A stretch of DNA of 64,000 bases, from NCBI RefSeq assembly GCF_013394655.1, contig NZ_CP053351.1, forward strand, positions 124,001 through 188,000, given 5' to 3'. The notes beneath the pieces were generated by a model. That model searched no databases. It was not told where the DNA came from and saw nothing but the letters and a program-made list of their open reading frames with translations. Positions 9,170-18,118 of this stretch are shown piece by piece (position 1 is the first letter of the stretch; the number at the start of each line of letters is the position of its first letter). This DNA is from Winogradskyella schleiferi (GTDB lineage Bacteria; Bacteroidota; Bacteroidia; Flavobacteriales; Flavobacteriaceae). Made by a program: the position numbers and the translations under genes.

Positions 9170-9457
9170 CTATACTACGATTCCTATTAAGTATGTGAAG
9201 ATTCCGACTACTGCACCTGCAATCAATACAAATACTAAAACTCGGGTAATCCCCTTTTTTAAATCTGCATTTTCCCCAAAAAAATGTCCTGCGTTGAACA
9301 GGAAACCTACAAGGAAGATTACACCGAGTAGTATTGGAAAAATAGTTCGGATAGTGTCGCCAACATCATTAACTGAATCTTCAATGCCACCAATTTGAGC
9401 AAAAAGCGAAGTGGATAATAGCGAAAGAATGGATGCTAAATAGTGTGATTTTTTCAT
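9170..9457 (-). CDS. traE: Conjugative transposon protein TraE (DUF4134, VirB2-like)
   Basis: The 95-residue protein has a signal peptide (residues 1-20) and two hydrophobic helices (about 38-55 and 70-93), the layout of the DUF4134/TraE pilin-like family. It is the first gene of the visible tra operon. A 189-bp gap separates it from the divergent amidase gene, so the operon promoter should lie there, but no clean minus-strand TAnnTTTG box was found. Confidence 0.87.
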   Translation of the reverse strand: MKKSHYLASILSLLSTSLFAQIGGIEDSVNDVGDTIRTIFPILLGVIFLVGFLFNAGHFFGENADLKKGITRVLVFVLIAGAVVGIFTYLIGIVV

Positions 9458-9506
9458 AACGGAAAAGTTTAAATTTTTAGTTCATTTTCGTTATTGGAAA
9501 TTTACA

Positions 9507-9514
9507 TATATTTG
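9507..9514 (+). promoter_or_regulatory. Possible -7 box in the traE/amidase divergent gap
   Basis: TATATTTG fits the Bacteroidota TAnnTTTG consensus on the plus strand, upstream of the amidase. No TTTG is found at the expected -33 spacing and the distance to the ATG at 9647 is long. The rest of this AT-rich gap (9458-9646) shows nothing else clear. Confidence 0.25.
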
Positions 9515-9646
9515 AATATAAATAACTGAAAATCAAATATTTGTGAATAAAATATAATTTGATATTGATTGAATTCCGTTGTTATTATTTGGCATCAAAT
9601 TCTATGAATTTTTGAAGTGAAGTTGTTGATAACCCGAAAATTGAAA

Positions 9647-10285
9647 ATGAAAAAAGTGCTCAAAAACGTCAGTTTTGTGATTTTGGTTCTAAAAATGTGT
9701 GTCATTTTTGGTCAAGAAACGAGTGCTCAAAAACGAATTGTAATTGATGTTGGACACGGTGGAAAAGATTCTGGTGCAATTGGAGAAAATGGTATCCAAG
9801 AAAAGGATGTGGCTTTGGATATTTCAAACGCCATTTTAAAGCTGAATAATGAATTGGAAAAACCTTTGGATATTTATTTGACCAGGTATAGTGATACGCT
9901 TATTTCATTATTGGACAGAACTAAGCTGGCCAAAGCATTAAAAGCGGATTTATTTGTGTCCTTGCATTGCAATCATTCAGATAACCCTAATGCAAGAGGG
10001 ATTGAAGTTTACGTGGCAAACGCTACTTCACAGTATTCTGATGATTCTATTTGGCTCGCTTTTCAACTGCAAGGTGGATTAAATAGGAAGCTGGGTTTTG
10101 AGAGTAGAGGTGTGAAGTTTGCGAATTTTCAGGTGCTTCGAGAAACAATTGGCTATTGTGCCTCTGTACTATTGGAATTAGGGTTTTTGAGCAACATAGA
10201 TGAGGAAAGTTATTTTGTTAAAGACATTAATCTAACGATGTTAGCTCATAGTTTGCTAAACTTTTTAAAACGAGTAAGTTTATGA
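9647..10285 (+). CDS. N-acetylmuramoyl-L-alanine amidase (Amidase_3)
   Basis: This secreted peptidoglycan hydrolase cuts the bond between muramic acid and the stem peptide. The zinc-site motifs of Amidase_3 are clear: VIDVGHGGKDSG near the N-terminus (first His), a Glu in the IQEKDVALDIS segment, SLHCNHSDN (second His), and the catalytic Glu in LLELGFLSN. A signal peptide precedes the domain. The frame also allows a GTG start at 9617, but the ATG at 9647 gives a proper signal peptide (MKKVLKNVSFVIL), so 212 residues is preferred. It is divergent from traE. Wall-opening enzymes commonly accompany mating channels, so a role in DNA transfer is a fair inference; ordinary cell-wall turnover is the alternative. 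Confidence 0.88.
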   Translation: MKKVLKNVSFVILVLKMCVIFGQETSAQKRIVIDVGHGGKDSGAIGENGIQEKDVALDISNAILKLNNELEKPLDIYLTRYSDTLISLLDRTKLAKALKADLFVSLHCNHSDNPNARGIEVYVANATSQYSDDSIWLAFQLQGGLNRKLGFESRGVKFANFQVLRETIGYCASVLLELGFLSNIDEESYFVKDINLTMLAHSLLNFLKRVSL

Positions 10286-10411
10286 AAAATATGTACACAG
10301 AAATTTTTGGAAATTTAAGACATACAATTGCATTATTTTTAAAAGAGATAGTTTTAATTGTAAAATCTATTAAAAAGAATTCTAAACTCAAAAAATAGAT
10401 ATTTATATTTT

Positions 10412-10419
10412 TAACTTTG
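10412..10419 (+). promoter_or_regulatory. Candidate -7 box for sspA
   Basis: TAACTTTG matches the TAnnTTTG consensus and ends about 10 bp before the TTG at 10430. Transcription from it would begin almost at the coding region. No -33 TTTG is seen at the expected distance. The short leader favours the GTG at 10439 as the true start. Confidence 0.4.
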
Positions 10420-10429
10420 CAGTTGTTAT

Positions 10430-11569
10430 TTGAAGAGAGTGAATAAAGAACCAATTTATTTTGATTTTGCATCAACCACGCCCGTAAAACAAGAAGTTTA
10501 CGAGGCAATGTCCCCATACTTCCTTAATCATTATGGAAATGCATCTAGCAATACACATAAGCAAGGTGTAATAGCTTCTAAGGCGGTTAAAAATGCCAAA
10601 AATCAAATTTCCAAGCTTGTAAACTGTAAAGAGAGTGAGGTGTTTTTTACAAGTGGTTCAACTGAATCCATCAAATTGGCCATTAGTCAAGTTTTCTATA
10701 ACAATTTGGATAAAGGAAACCATATAATCACATCCAACGCAGAACATAAGGCAGTTTTGGATACCTGTAAAGATTTGGAAAAAGTCGGTGCTCAGGTAAC
10801 TTATCTTGAGGTTGATGAAAATGGAAAAATAGATATAAGCTTACTGGAACATAGTATTAAGGAAGATACAATACTTGTGGCCTTGATGCACGTTAACAAT
10901 GAAACCGGTGTGATTGCCGATGTCAAGAACATTGGCGCCATCTGTAAGAAGAAGAATGTTCTCTTTTTTACGGATGCAACTCAATCTTACGGAAAACTTC
11001 CGTTGAATTTCCAAGAGGAAAACATAGACTTATTATGTTTCAATGCCCATAAAATTTATGGACCTAAAGGCATTGGTGGCTTATTGGTAAAAACAACCGC
11101 TACAACAAAATCGGGTACATTGGTTAAACAACGTATTGAATCTATTAATTTAGGAACTCTAAATGTACCAGGAATTGTTGGTTTAGGAAAAGCAAGTGAA
11201 CTTGCGATGACAGAATTAGAAAGCAATTATAATAGGATTCACCATTTGAATAGTTATTTGCAAGTAGAACTGTATCAATCTAAACGAGCAGCTGTTAACG
11301 GATTATCAGCTAGTAGAAGTCCTTACATTCTCAATATACAACTTATAAATCAGGACGCTGAGTCATTTATCTTAAAGAACAAAAATTCAGTTTCGGTGTC
11401 GATGGGTTCTGCCTGCAACTCTAGATTAATAGAACAATCTCACGTTCTTAAAAGTATGGGATTGAGTAAGGAAAAAGCAGATAGTAGCATCAGGATAAGT
11501 TTTGGAAGTCCCACAACTCAATCACAATTAGATGTTTTGCTCAATGCTATTAAAAGCGGGAATAATTAG
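10430..11569 (+). CDS. sspA: Cysteine desulfurase SspA-like
   Basis: This PLP enzyme of the NifS/IscS type (379 residues) takes sulfur from cysteine and passes it on as persulfide. The PLP lysine is K208 in FNAHKIYGPKG, H106 lies in the AEHKAVLDT motif, and the catalytic cysteine is C329 in MGSACNSR. The first possible start is TTG (10430); a GTG at 10439 is an equally good candidate. It stands next to homologues of SspB, SspC and SspD, so its likely job is to feed sulfur to SspD for DNA phosphorothioation. It is on the opposite strand from them and converges on the nuclease gene with a 20-bp overlap, so it is separately transcribed. A general Fe-S housekeeping role is possible but less likely in this setting. 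Confidence 0.85.
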   Translation: MKRVNKEPIYFDFASTTPVKQEVYEAMSPYFLNHYGNASSNTHKQGVIASKAVKNAKNQISKLVNCKESEVFFTSGSTESIKLAISQVFYNNLDKGNHIITSNAEHKAVLDTCKDLEKVGAQVTYLEVDENGKIDISLLEHSIKEDTILVALMHVNNETGVIADVKNIGAICKKKNVLFFTDATQSYGKLPLNFQEENIDLLCFNAHKIYGPKGIGGLLVKTTATTKSGTLVKQRIESINLGTLNVPGIVGLGKASELAMTELESNYNRIHHLNSYLQVELYQSKRAAVNGLSASRSPYILNIQLINQDAESFILKNKNSVSVSMGSACNSRLIEQSHVLKSMGLSKEKADSSIRISFGSPTTQSQLDVLLNAIKSGNN

Positions 11570-12035
11570 TTTCAAAAGATTCTACTATTGAAGCAGCTAA
11601 TTTCTTGATTCTCGAATTCCCAGTTCTAGGACTCAACCTTACCCAAGAAATAACATCAAAAGTAGGGTTGAGTTTTCCTCGCAATAATATAAGTTCTTTC
11701 TGTACAAGGTATTCTACAGCCTCTCTATAGGATTTTTCTACAGAGGTGAATTCTCTTGATTTTGGTAGTGGAAAAGATAAAAGAAGGATGTCATCAACAT
11801 CATTGACTTCGTAGCCCTTAGCTTCATTAAATCGCTTTCTGAGAGTCCCTGTTCTGTTAAAATGAGCACCTGCTCTTCCAATTGTTCCTGTATAACTATT
11901 GGTCATTCCCACGTACACTATTTTGTGTTTTTTCGAAAGCCAAATATAGATATAGGCTTGGTCGGCACCATTGAATGCGCCGAGGATACTAGTTTCAAGC
12001 ATACTTCTCGTCGCTATAATTTGGCGGTAAGTCAT
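11550..12035 (-). CDS. GIY-YIG nuclease-like protein
   Basis: The 161-residue protein carries a GIY-YIG domain: YIYIW at 28-32, YVGMT at 41-45, the conserved arginine at R54 and a following histidine at H58. GIY-YIG enzymes make nicks or breaks in DNA. It is the last gene of the ssp operon and overlaps the GHKL ATPase gene by 41 bp, so the two are probably translated in step and may work as one unit. Its stop lies inside the end of sspA on the other strand. In known Ssp systems the DNA-cutting effector is SspE (DUF262/DUF1524) or SspFGH. No SspE-like gene is seen, so this protein is the leading candidate for the cutting activity here. That role is inference from position. Confidence 0.75.
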   Translation of the reverse strand: MTYRQIIATRSMLETSILGAFNGADQAYIYIWLSKKHKIVYVGMTNSYTGTIGRAGAHFNRTGTLRKRFNEAKGYEVNDVDDILLLSFPLPKSREFTSVEKSYREAVEYLVQKELILLRGKLNPTFDVISWVRLSPRTGNSRIKKLAASIVESFETNYSRF

Positions 12036-13764
12036 TTTCTAGTTTTCTGCACATATTAGCTAGAAATTCTGATACTATTCTTCTGGACTCTCGCAAAATA
12101 ACTTTAAGGTCGTCGTACTCATATTTTCCAATATTTTTATAGGCGTATAATTCGGAATCGGCAAACTGAAGCATCATTAAATCAAAGAGAATCTGTAAAT
12201 CTCTGTTCTCTGCATTATCCTCATAGATTAATCTTGCAAACCGATGAATTTTATTAATCCTTACACAATTACCTAAATCGGTATCATAGTAAGGTTCCCA
12301 AAGCAGATTGTCTTCAACAGATGATACCCTGAATATTTTAGTGAGGTTAGCGTTCTTTTCGCCTTTAATGGCCTCTTCCTTTTCGTCTTCTGTATAGTCA
12401 TCGTCAACAGTATCGTCCACTTCTTCACCCTTATCCTCTTTCATCATTTTAATTATCCACTTGATTTTTGAGGTCATATCATCGGTTATCGCCTTTAATC
12501 GTTCTAAGGCTATTTCCTCATCAGGTAGGTCATCACCTGGCAGAATCTCTATCTGTTCAAATTCATCTAATAGCTTATTTGCGATTTCATTAGGTGCTTT
12601 ATTTATAATGTCACGACTAATCTTTCCGGCATTTTTCCAAGCTGCTTTGCTTTTGCTTTTGGCTTCTTTGGTAAAATCGCTTATGTTCCTAAATGCTTCT
12701 TCAGAAAGAGTCAGCGAAGATTTTTTTACATCAATATTAAAGAAATCGTCTGCCTCGTCATTGATGAGTATTCTTCCCCTAAAGGCATAAAAATCTTGGT
12801 CGTATGGGATTATGCCTTGTAGGTTTGAAGCCCAGGATATGAGTCTTTTATTTCTGTAAACATAGAAACCGTAATTACCAGCCTCAATTAAATATCTTTC
12901 GCGAACTTCTTTGTCTCTTGATTCGCCTATATTTTTAATTCTATAGATAGGTGGATAGGGAAGTTGGGTAATTTCAATAGTTACATTTATTTCAAGTTCA
13001 TCATCAAGAGTAAGCTCTTTTGGTTTTTCTATCCATCGTACCTCAGTTCCATCCCATTCATTTTCGTTCAAATTTCCATTTTCGTTGGCTTCAGATATAA
13101 ACAATGGGTCAATTGCATCAATTTTTTTATCACCAATGGTAATATTCACACCGCTTTCAGAAAGGAAATAGAAATAGATTACACCAACTTTTGTCTTAAG
13201 TTCTTTAATGGTGTTTCTGACACTTGGATGGTTGTTTAGTCTAATTTCAGAAATGATAATGATGGTACCCTTACCTTCTTTTAGATAGGTTTCAATCAGT
13301 TCAGATTCATTCTCTTCAATTTCAGTCTTTTCAGCAAAATATTCTTTTGCTTCCATTACTTTTGGTAGAGAGACTTCATACTTGTTAAATCCCGTTCCAT
13401 TTGAAGAAATAACTTTAAGTACATCACCTTGCGAAAAAGAAGCGGATTTTAGGCCTAATCCAAATTTCGATAGCGATTTGTCATCATAATGGTCATCTGT
13501 TGAACCGAGTTTTAATGCCTCTTCAATTGCACCTTCATCCATACCATCACCATCATCTATGATGATATATTCCTTGACATTGTTCCTTTTATAGTCGGAA
13601 AAGTCTTCGCGTTCTTTTTTGATTAAGAGGTTTATATTATTTGCATTAGCCCTTACAGAGTTATCTATGATGTCGCAAATGGCAGCAGAGGTTGTATAGC
13701 CAATTCTGCTCAATCCAAATAGAAGCCTACCGGCATCTATGGATAAATCAATTTTATCACTCAT
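11995..13764 (-). CDS. GHKL (Hsp90/MutL-like) ATPase of the ssp island
   Basis: This 589-residue protein opens with a GHKL ATP-binding domain: N-box CDIIDNSVRAN (residues 30-40), G1 box DDGDGMD (70-76), and G2 box FGLGLKSAS (101-109). The N-box has Asp (D31) where most family members have the water-activating Glu, so hydrolysis may be slow. The middle (about 200-400) looks like a transducer region and includes an acidic segment near 440-465; the C-terminal part is not recognised. GHKL ATPases act as ATP-driven clamps or switches. It follows sspD by 12 bp and overlaps the GIY-YIG gene by 41 bp. A clamp that licenses the nuclease is a plausible model, not shown by sequence. Confidence 0.8.
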   Translation of the reverse strand: MSDKIDLSIDAGRLLFGLSRIGYTTSAAICDIIDNSVRANANNINLLIKKEREDFSDYKRNNVKEYIIIDDGDGMDEGAIEEALKLGSTDDHYDDKSLSKFGLGLKSASFSQGDVLKVISSNGTGFNKYEVSLPKVMEAKEYFAEKTEIEENESELIETYLKEGKGTIIIISEIRLNNHPSVRNTIKELKTKVGVIYFYFLSESGVNITIGDKKIDAIDPLFISEANENGNLNENEWDGTEVRWIEKPKELTLDDELEINVTIEITQLPYPPIYRIKNIGESRDKEVRERYLIEAGNYGFYVYRNKRLISWASNLQGIIPYDQDFYAFRGRILINDEADDFFNIDVKKSSLTLSEEAFRNISDFTKEAKSKSKAAWKNAGKISRDIINKAPNEIANKLLDEFEQIEILPGDDLPDEEIALERLKAITDDMTSKIKWIIKMMKEDKGEEVDDTVDDDYTEDEKEEAIKGEKNANLTKIFRVSSVEDNLLWEPYYDTDLGNCVRINKIHRFARLIYEDNAENRDLQILFDLMMLQFADSELYAYKNIGKYEYDDLKVILRESRRIVSEFLANMCRKLENDLPPNYSDEKYA

Positions 13765-13776
13765 AATATTTATATT

Positions 13777-14907
13777 TTAAATGAAACAACTGGCACAACC
13801 AAGGCCTTCTGCTTCAATAATTTCATCTTTCCAGCTGTTAGTGTTCCTTTTACTTAGCTGTCTTTTCATTCTAGTGAAATGTTCTTTCTTGATTGCTTGA
13901 ACACGTTCGGGTTTGGATAGTTCCTCTAATGTTTCAGTATCCATCCAGTTGTAACCATCCTTTTCATATTCTTTGGCTTTATCGAATAGGGCAGGGTGGT
14001 TTTCAAGTAGCCAGACCCATTCTATTTTCTGCTGGTAAAAACAAAAAAAGCAACCAGACCTGCTACGTGAGTAAGTGCCGGTTTCTAATTTACCGTCAAT
14101 TTCTACTTGGTATGATTTTTTTATGTAGTATGCAGGTATCCCAACACCACTATCATCGAGTATTTTAAAAATATCATCCAATACTAAAACTTCATCATTC
14201 TCTATTAAAGGGAAATCGTCTAAAAGCGCTATGGGATAATCAGTATTTTCTTTTAGATAATGAAAAACAACTCTATTGAATAATTTGATATCGCTGTTTA
14301 AAAGGAATTCTAATTTCTGTCCTTGCCGAAAATTTGGTGAAATAGGCTGGTTGACTCTCTTGAGTATATCTTCTTTTAAATGACTTGGACTAAGATTGTC
14401 ATAAAGCCTTGCTACTTTTGGAATATTATTATTAGCCAGAACTTCTTTTATAACATCTTCACTCCAGATATTTTTTCTAAATGGAAAAATAGATTGAACG
14501 TTGGTTTTTTTAGATATGTAACCCTCTCTGTTTTCATCCCCTCGAATCCCTACATATGATATTGTGGGTTCATCCCCAATATATTTTTCAAACGGTTCTA
14601 ATTTTAGCTTTTTTGTGCACCATCTTGCAGTTGATGAGGGAAGATATCCGCCGTATTCGGCCAAGAAATGGTCAAATGTGGTTTTATAAGGGGTCTCTTT
14701 TTCTGGTTCGACAGCAAAAATTGTTTTGATGTCCTTGCCCAATTTACTGTTTAGAGCTTCAACAAGCTCATAGGTCTCTTTTAACTCTTTCCCTGTGTCA
14801 CAAGAATAATATTCTACATCCAAATCTGGATATAGGTTTTTGAGATAAAGCGCTAAGGCAGCACTATCTTTTCCGCCTGAGATACCAAGTACGTGTTTAA
14901 CTTTCAT
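13777..14907 (-). CDS. sspD: PP-loop sulfurtransferase SspD (DndC-like)
   Basis: The 376-residue enzyme belongs to the PAPS-reductase-like ATP pyrophosphatase group used to swap a phosphate oxygen of DNA for sulfur. The PP-loop SGGKDS is at residues 10-15. RWCTKK (95-100) holds one conserved cysteine, GIRGDEN is at 120-126, and a CxxC pair (C286, C289) lies in SGCFFC. A further CxxC (C371, C374) sits at the extreme C-terminus. DndC/SspD proteins use such cysteines for an Fe-S cluster or sulfur relay. It overlaps sspC by 11 bp. Its partners here (DUF4007 protein, large ATPase, desulfurase) identify it as SspD rather than a sulfate-assimilation enzyme. Confidence 0.92.
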   Translation of the reverse strand: MKVKHVLGISGGKDSAALALYLKNLYPDLDVEYYSCDTGKELKETYELVEALNSKLGKDIKTIFAVEPEKETPYKTTFDHFLAEYGGYLPSSTARWCTKKLKLEPFEKYIGDEPTISYVGIRGDENREGYISKKTNVQSIFPFRKNIWSEDVIKEVLANNNIPKVARLYDNLSPSHLKEDILKRVNQPISPNFRQGQKLEFLLNSDIKLFNRVVFHYLKENTDYPIALLDDFPLIENDEVLVLDDIFKILDDSGVGIPAYYIKKSYQVEIDGKLETGTYSRSRSGCFFCFYQQKIEWVWLLENHPALFDKAKEYEKDGYNWMDTETLEELSKPERVQAIKKEHFTRMKRQLSKRNTNSWKDEIIEAEGLGCASCFI

Positions 14908-17900
14908 CGTGCAAATTTTTTAAATATCTAATAATAGCAGCTGCGCTCAATTTTTCATTTTTGGACAACACCTTGGCCAAATCTTCCTGTAGTTTTGAAA
15001 CGTACTTTTCGTCTGAAGGACTTAAAATAATATTTTGCTTTACCGTTTTACCAGAAACATCCGTGAATTGAAACTGTACCACTTCATTATCTACATCATC
15101 CGCCAAAGAATGTAGCTCTAATAGGTTGTCTAAATTTGAAAAAACCTTTCTTGTGTTATCCATTAATAGCGCTTCGTCCTCATCATTCATTTTTTCAACT
15201 GACTTGCCAAGAATCACATCGGCAATCGATTTTAACCAAGAATCACGTTCGTCAAGTTTAGACATTATGCGGTTAAGGAAGACCTTTTCCTTTTGAATCA
15301 ACAAATGCGGTTTCAAAGACTTATAACGCGCTTGAATTTTGCTTTTGTAGGTAGTGAAATTATTACTATTGAAGTTTAAAGTGTCGCAAATATTCTCTTC
15401 AAATCTGTTTAACAACCCTTCGTAGGCAATTCGTATTTCATTAATGGAATCGTTTAGGCGCTCAATAAAACCGTTTAGAATTTCAGCATCATTTTCTTCG
15501 AGGTTAATGTTTTTGTAGCCTAATCCTTTTGGTATTTCTGATAGTAGTGCATTCTCTGGGTCTTTAGCGGAAGCAATAGCATCCCTTAAACCTTTAGACG
15601 ATGGGCTTAATCGATTGGTTTTTTTAACGTATTCGGGAAGTGCATTATAAAATGCTATGAAACTACTGAAAATAGAAATTAGCGAACTTTCTGGTTTATT
15701 GCTTGACGCATCAACACCAGTAATTTCTTTATATTTATTGAAAAGGTTCAGCCGGACACCTTCAATTTTATATGATTTCAATTCATAATCAGAAGGTTTT
15801 TTGTGTACAAGGTCAAGAACCTCACTTGTTAGGTAAGGTACGTACCCAGAAGCTTTATGAAATAGTGCATAGTCTTGATTTTTGATTATGAGAAATATAG
15901 GAATCCAAAAGTCTATAAACCCTTTTTTAAGTTTAAATGGTTTTTTGGATAGTGATTCGTATAGTTCTGACAAGTTCTTTTTAATATGTTTTGAATCCTC
16001 TAAGAAATTTTCACAATGTAACCAAAGAGGATTAAATGTAGGATCTGTAGGTTCGGTTAGGATATACGCGTTGTTATGAGCTCTGTGAATTCCGGTCTCT
16101 TTTAAAAGCCCTAAATAAATAGACTTCTGTGGTGGAAACTTGCGGTCATCATAATTTAAGTTTTCCTTTTCACTATGCTCAAGCAAATCCTTCAATAAAT
16201 TTTTTCTTGCGGTTAAAACAGGGGTGCTTAAGTATTCCTTGTTGACCATTTCATTCAAATATTGAGGTGTCGAAGGGTACTCTTTTTTTGATATTTGAGA
16301 GAGATTCCTGTTTAAGGAAACTTTTGAGTCAATCTTGAGTTTTTTACCATTGTAGAACCAGTCTGCGTTAGATTTTTCATAGATGCCGTGCTCTAAAAGT
16401 TTTTGTAATTTTTGTACTTCGTAAGCCTTTTCTTCGGTTAGTATTTTCTTGACCACATTATCTTCTGAGTACTTTCGCAATACAAAGTCCATCTTTTCAA
16501 TCTCGTATATACGTGATTTTACAAACTCGAAGTTTTTGAGAACTACATATAGTTGTGCTGGTTGTTGCGTATCGTTATTTTTTAAATCTTTTAGCTTTAT
16601 ATCCTTATTAAGGATTATATGCACATAACCGTCAATTTCCCCTTCTGGATTAATATTTTCAATATGATTAGATATGTTTACTTTAAAAAATCTTGGTGTA
16701 CCTATTTCAAAATAGGCTTCCTTTGCAAAGTGATATTTTTCTTTAAAGTAATGTTTGGTTTTTGAAGCAATATTGATAGCAGTGTCGATATGGGAATTAG
16801 CATCTATCAATTCCTGCTCTATATCCACGTCAGTTCCGTCAATGAAGAAAAACTTATTACGATAATTATAGAACTTAATTATTTTTTGGCTTATTAATTT
16901 TTCAATGTATTGCTCAGAGTCAGGAATATTCAATGCATATTTTCCATAATATTCTAAGAAAGTTTTATCGAGCTTACCAAAAGACTTTGCGAATAAATTT
17001 ACCAGACCTATGGTTTTTATGATTTTTGCCAAGTTCTCATATCCAAAATCATTAATAGCTTCAGCTTTGTCCAATGCCTTAACAATTGTGTTCCATTGAG
17101 GCTTATGAGGGTTTGAATATCTGTCTTCTAATTCGCTTGTTAAATGAAGCGTTAGATAATCAAACACATCGGCTACACTAAAAAAGGTGTGGTTGTCCTT
17201 ATCTATTTTATCAAAGAAAACTTGACTATTTGCCAAGAAAGAGAATAGAGACCTTTCGTTCTGGCCATACTTTTGCAAAGTCTGAGCTAAGATATTTGCC
17301 GATAAAATATCGAATGGATAAAGCTTATTGGCTAAATCGTAGTTCAGCGTTTCTGAATTACTTACGAGCTTGCTCTCGTTTATTTTATTGAATAAATCCT
17401 CGAACCCAATGTCTTTTGGTCTTTCAATTTCAAGGTCTTCTATTCTGGCTGATGCCAAATAAAGTAACTGTTCAATAGGTTCATCGAACGAGATATCAAT
17501 TAGTCTTCCTTTTACCTTATCCCATTCATTCTTTTGGTTTTGAGATAAATTATTGGCATAGGAACCAAAATTTTGATGCAGCGTTGTAATTAAAATGATA
17601 TTTCTATTGGAATCATTTGCCAACTCAGCTAACTGTTGTATAAAGTACAATTCGCTATCCGGATTATGCTTGGCTGCATATTCAAGAAATTTACCAAACT
17701 CATCAATCAACACAACTAATATTTCATCTTTCTTTCTAAGCGATGTAGCTCTTTTGCTTATAGTATCGATAAGATCCGAATTGGATGTGTTTTCCTTAAG
17801 CTTAAAAGATTTTTTTAATACGTCTGTTAAAGGCGAAGCTTCACCAATAATTTTTAAAAACGAAAAATTTTCAAATCCTTTAAATTGCCCATTAAGATTA

Positions 17901-18118
17901 GCAAAGTAGGGCTTCTTGTCGTTAAGATTTTTTTCTAAAGCCCAAAGGAAGCTGGACTTTCCTGTACCATATGAGCCAATTATATTAAATGAGTGATGTC
18001 CTTGCTGAAACCCAGTCACTATTCTTTCAAAAACATTTTTTGCATTGGGTGTAACAACGTAATTAATGTCATTTACGACATCACGTTCAATGTTTGTGGA
18101 TGTTGTAAATTTATGCAT
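14897..18118 (-). CDS. sspC: Large P-loop ATPase SspC-like (BrxC-related)
   Basis: This 1073-residue ATPase has Walker A GSYGTGKSS (residues 48-56) and Walker B LVVLIDE (134-140) in an N-terminal AAA/ORC-type domain. A long helical body follows. Large ATPases of this kind sit next to DUF4007 and DndC-like genes in Ssp phosphorothioation and, as BrxC relatives, in BREX loci. SspC supplies the ATPase step needed for DNA modification by SspBCD. It overlaps sspB by 8 bp and sspD by 11 bp, so these three should be made in fixed proportion. No PglZ or BrxL gene is nearby, which argues against BREX type 4. Confidence 0.87.
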   Translation of the reverse strand: MHKFTTSTNIERDVVNDINYVVTPNAKNVFERIVTGFQQGHHSFNIIGSYGTGKSSFLWALEKNLNDKKPYFANLNGQFKGFENFSFLKIIGEASPLTDVLKKSFKLKENTSNSDLIDTISKRATSLRKKDEILVVLIDEFGKFLEYAAKHNPDSELYFIQQLAELANDSNRNIILITTLHQNFGSYANNLSQNQKNEWDKVKGRLIDISFDEPIEQLLYLASARIEDLEIERPKDIGFEDLFNKINESKLVSNSETLNYDLANKLYPFDILSANILAQTLQKYGQNERSLFSFLANSQVFFDKIDKDNHTFFSVADVFDYLTLHLTSELEDRYSNPHKPQWNTIVKALDKAEAINDFGYENLAKIIKTIGLVNLFAKSFGKLDKTFLEYYGKYALNIPDSEQYIEKLISQKIIKFYNYRNKFFFIDGTDVDIEQELIDANSHIDTAINIASKTKHYFKEKYHFAKEAYFEIGTPRFFKVNISNHIENINPEGEIDGYVHIILNKDIKLKDLKNNDTQQPAQLYVVLKNFEFVKSRIYEIEKMDFVLRKYSEDNVVKKILTEEKAYEVQKLQKLLEHGIYEKSNADWFYNGKKLKIDSKVSLNRNLSQISKKEYPSTPQYLNEMVNKEYLSTPVLTARKNLLKDLLEHSEKENLNYDDRKFPPQKSIYLGLLKETGIHRAHNNAYILTEPTDPTFNPLWLHCENFLEDSKHIKKNLSELYESLSKKPFKLKKGFIDFWIPIFLIIKNQDYALFHKASGYVPYLTSEVLDLVHKKPSDYELKSYKIEGVRLNLFNKYKEITGVDASSNKPESSLISIFSSFIAFYNALPEYVKKTNRLSPSSKGLRDAIASAKDPENALLSEIPKGLGYKNINLEENDAEILNGFIERLNDSINEIRIAYEGLLNRFEENICDTLNFNSNNFTTYKSKIQARYKSLKPHLLIQKEKVFLNRIMSKLDERDSWLKSIADVILGKSVEKMNDEDEALLMDNTRKVFSNLDNLLELHSLADDVDNEVVQFQFTDVSGKTVKQNIILSPSDEKYVSKLQEDLAKVLSKNEKLSAAAIIRYLKNLHDES

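Noticed and set aside
10430..14907. Dnd (DndABCDE) system
   Set aside because: No DndB, DndD or DndE homologue was seen; the DUF4007 protein and large ATPase are Ssp features.
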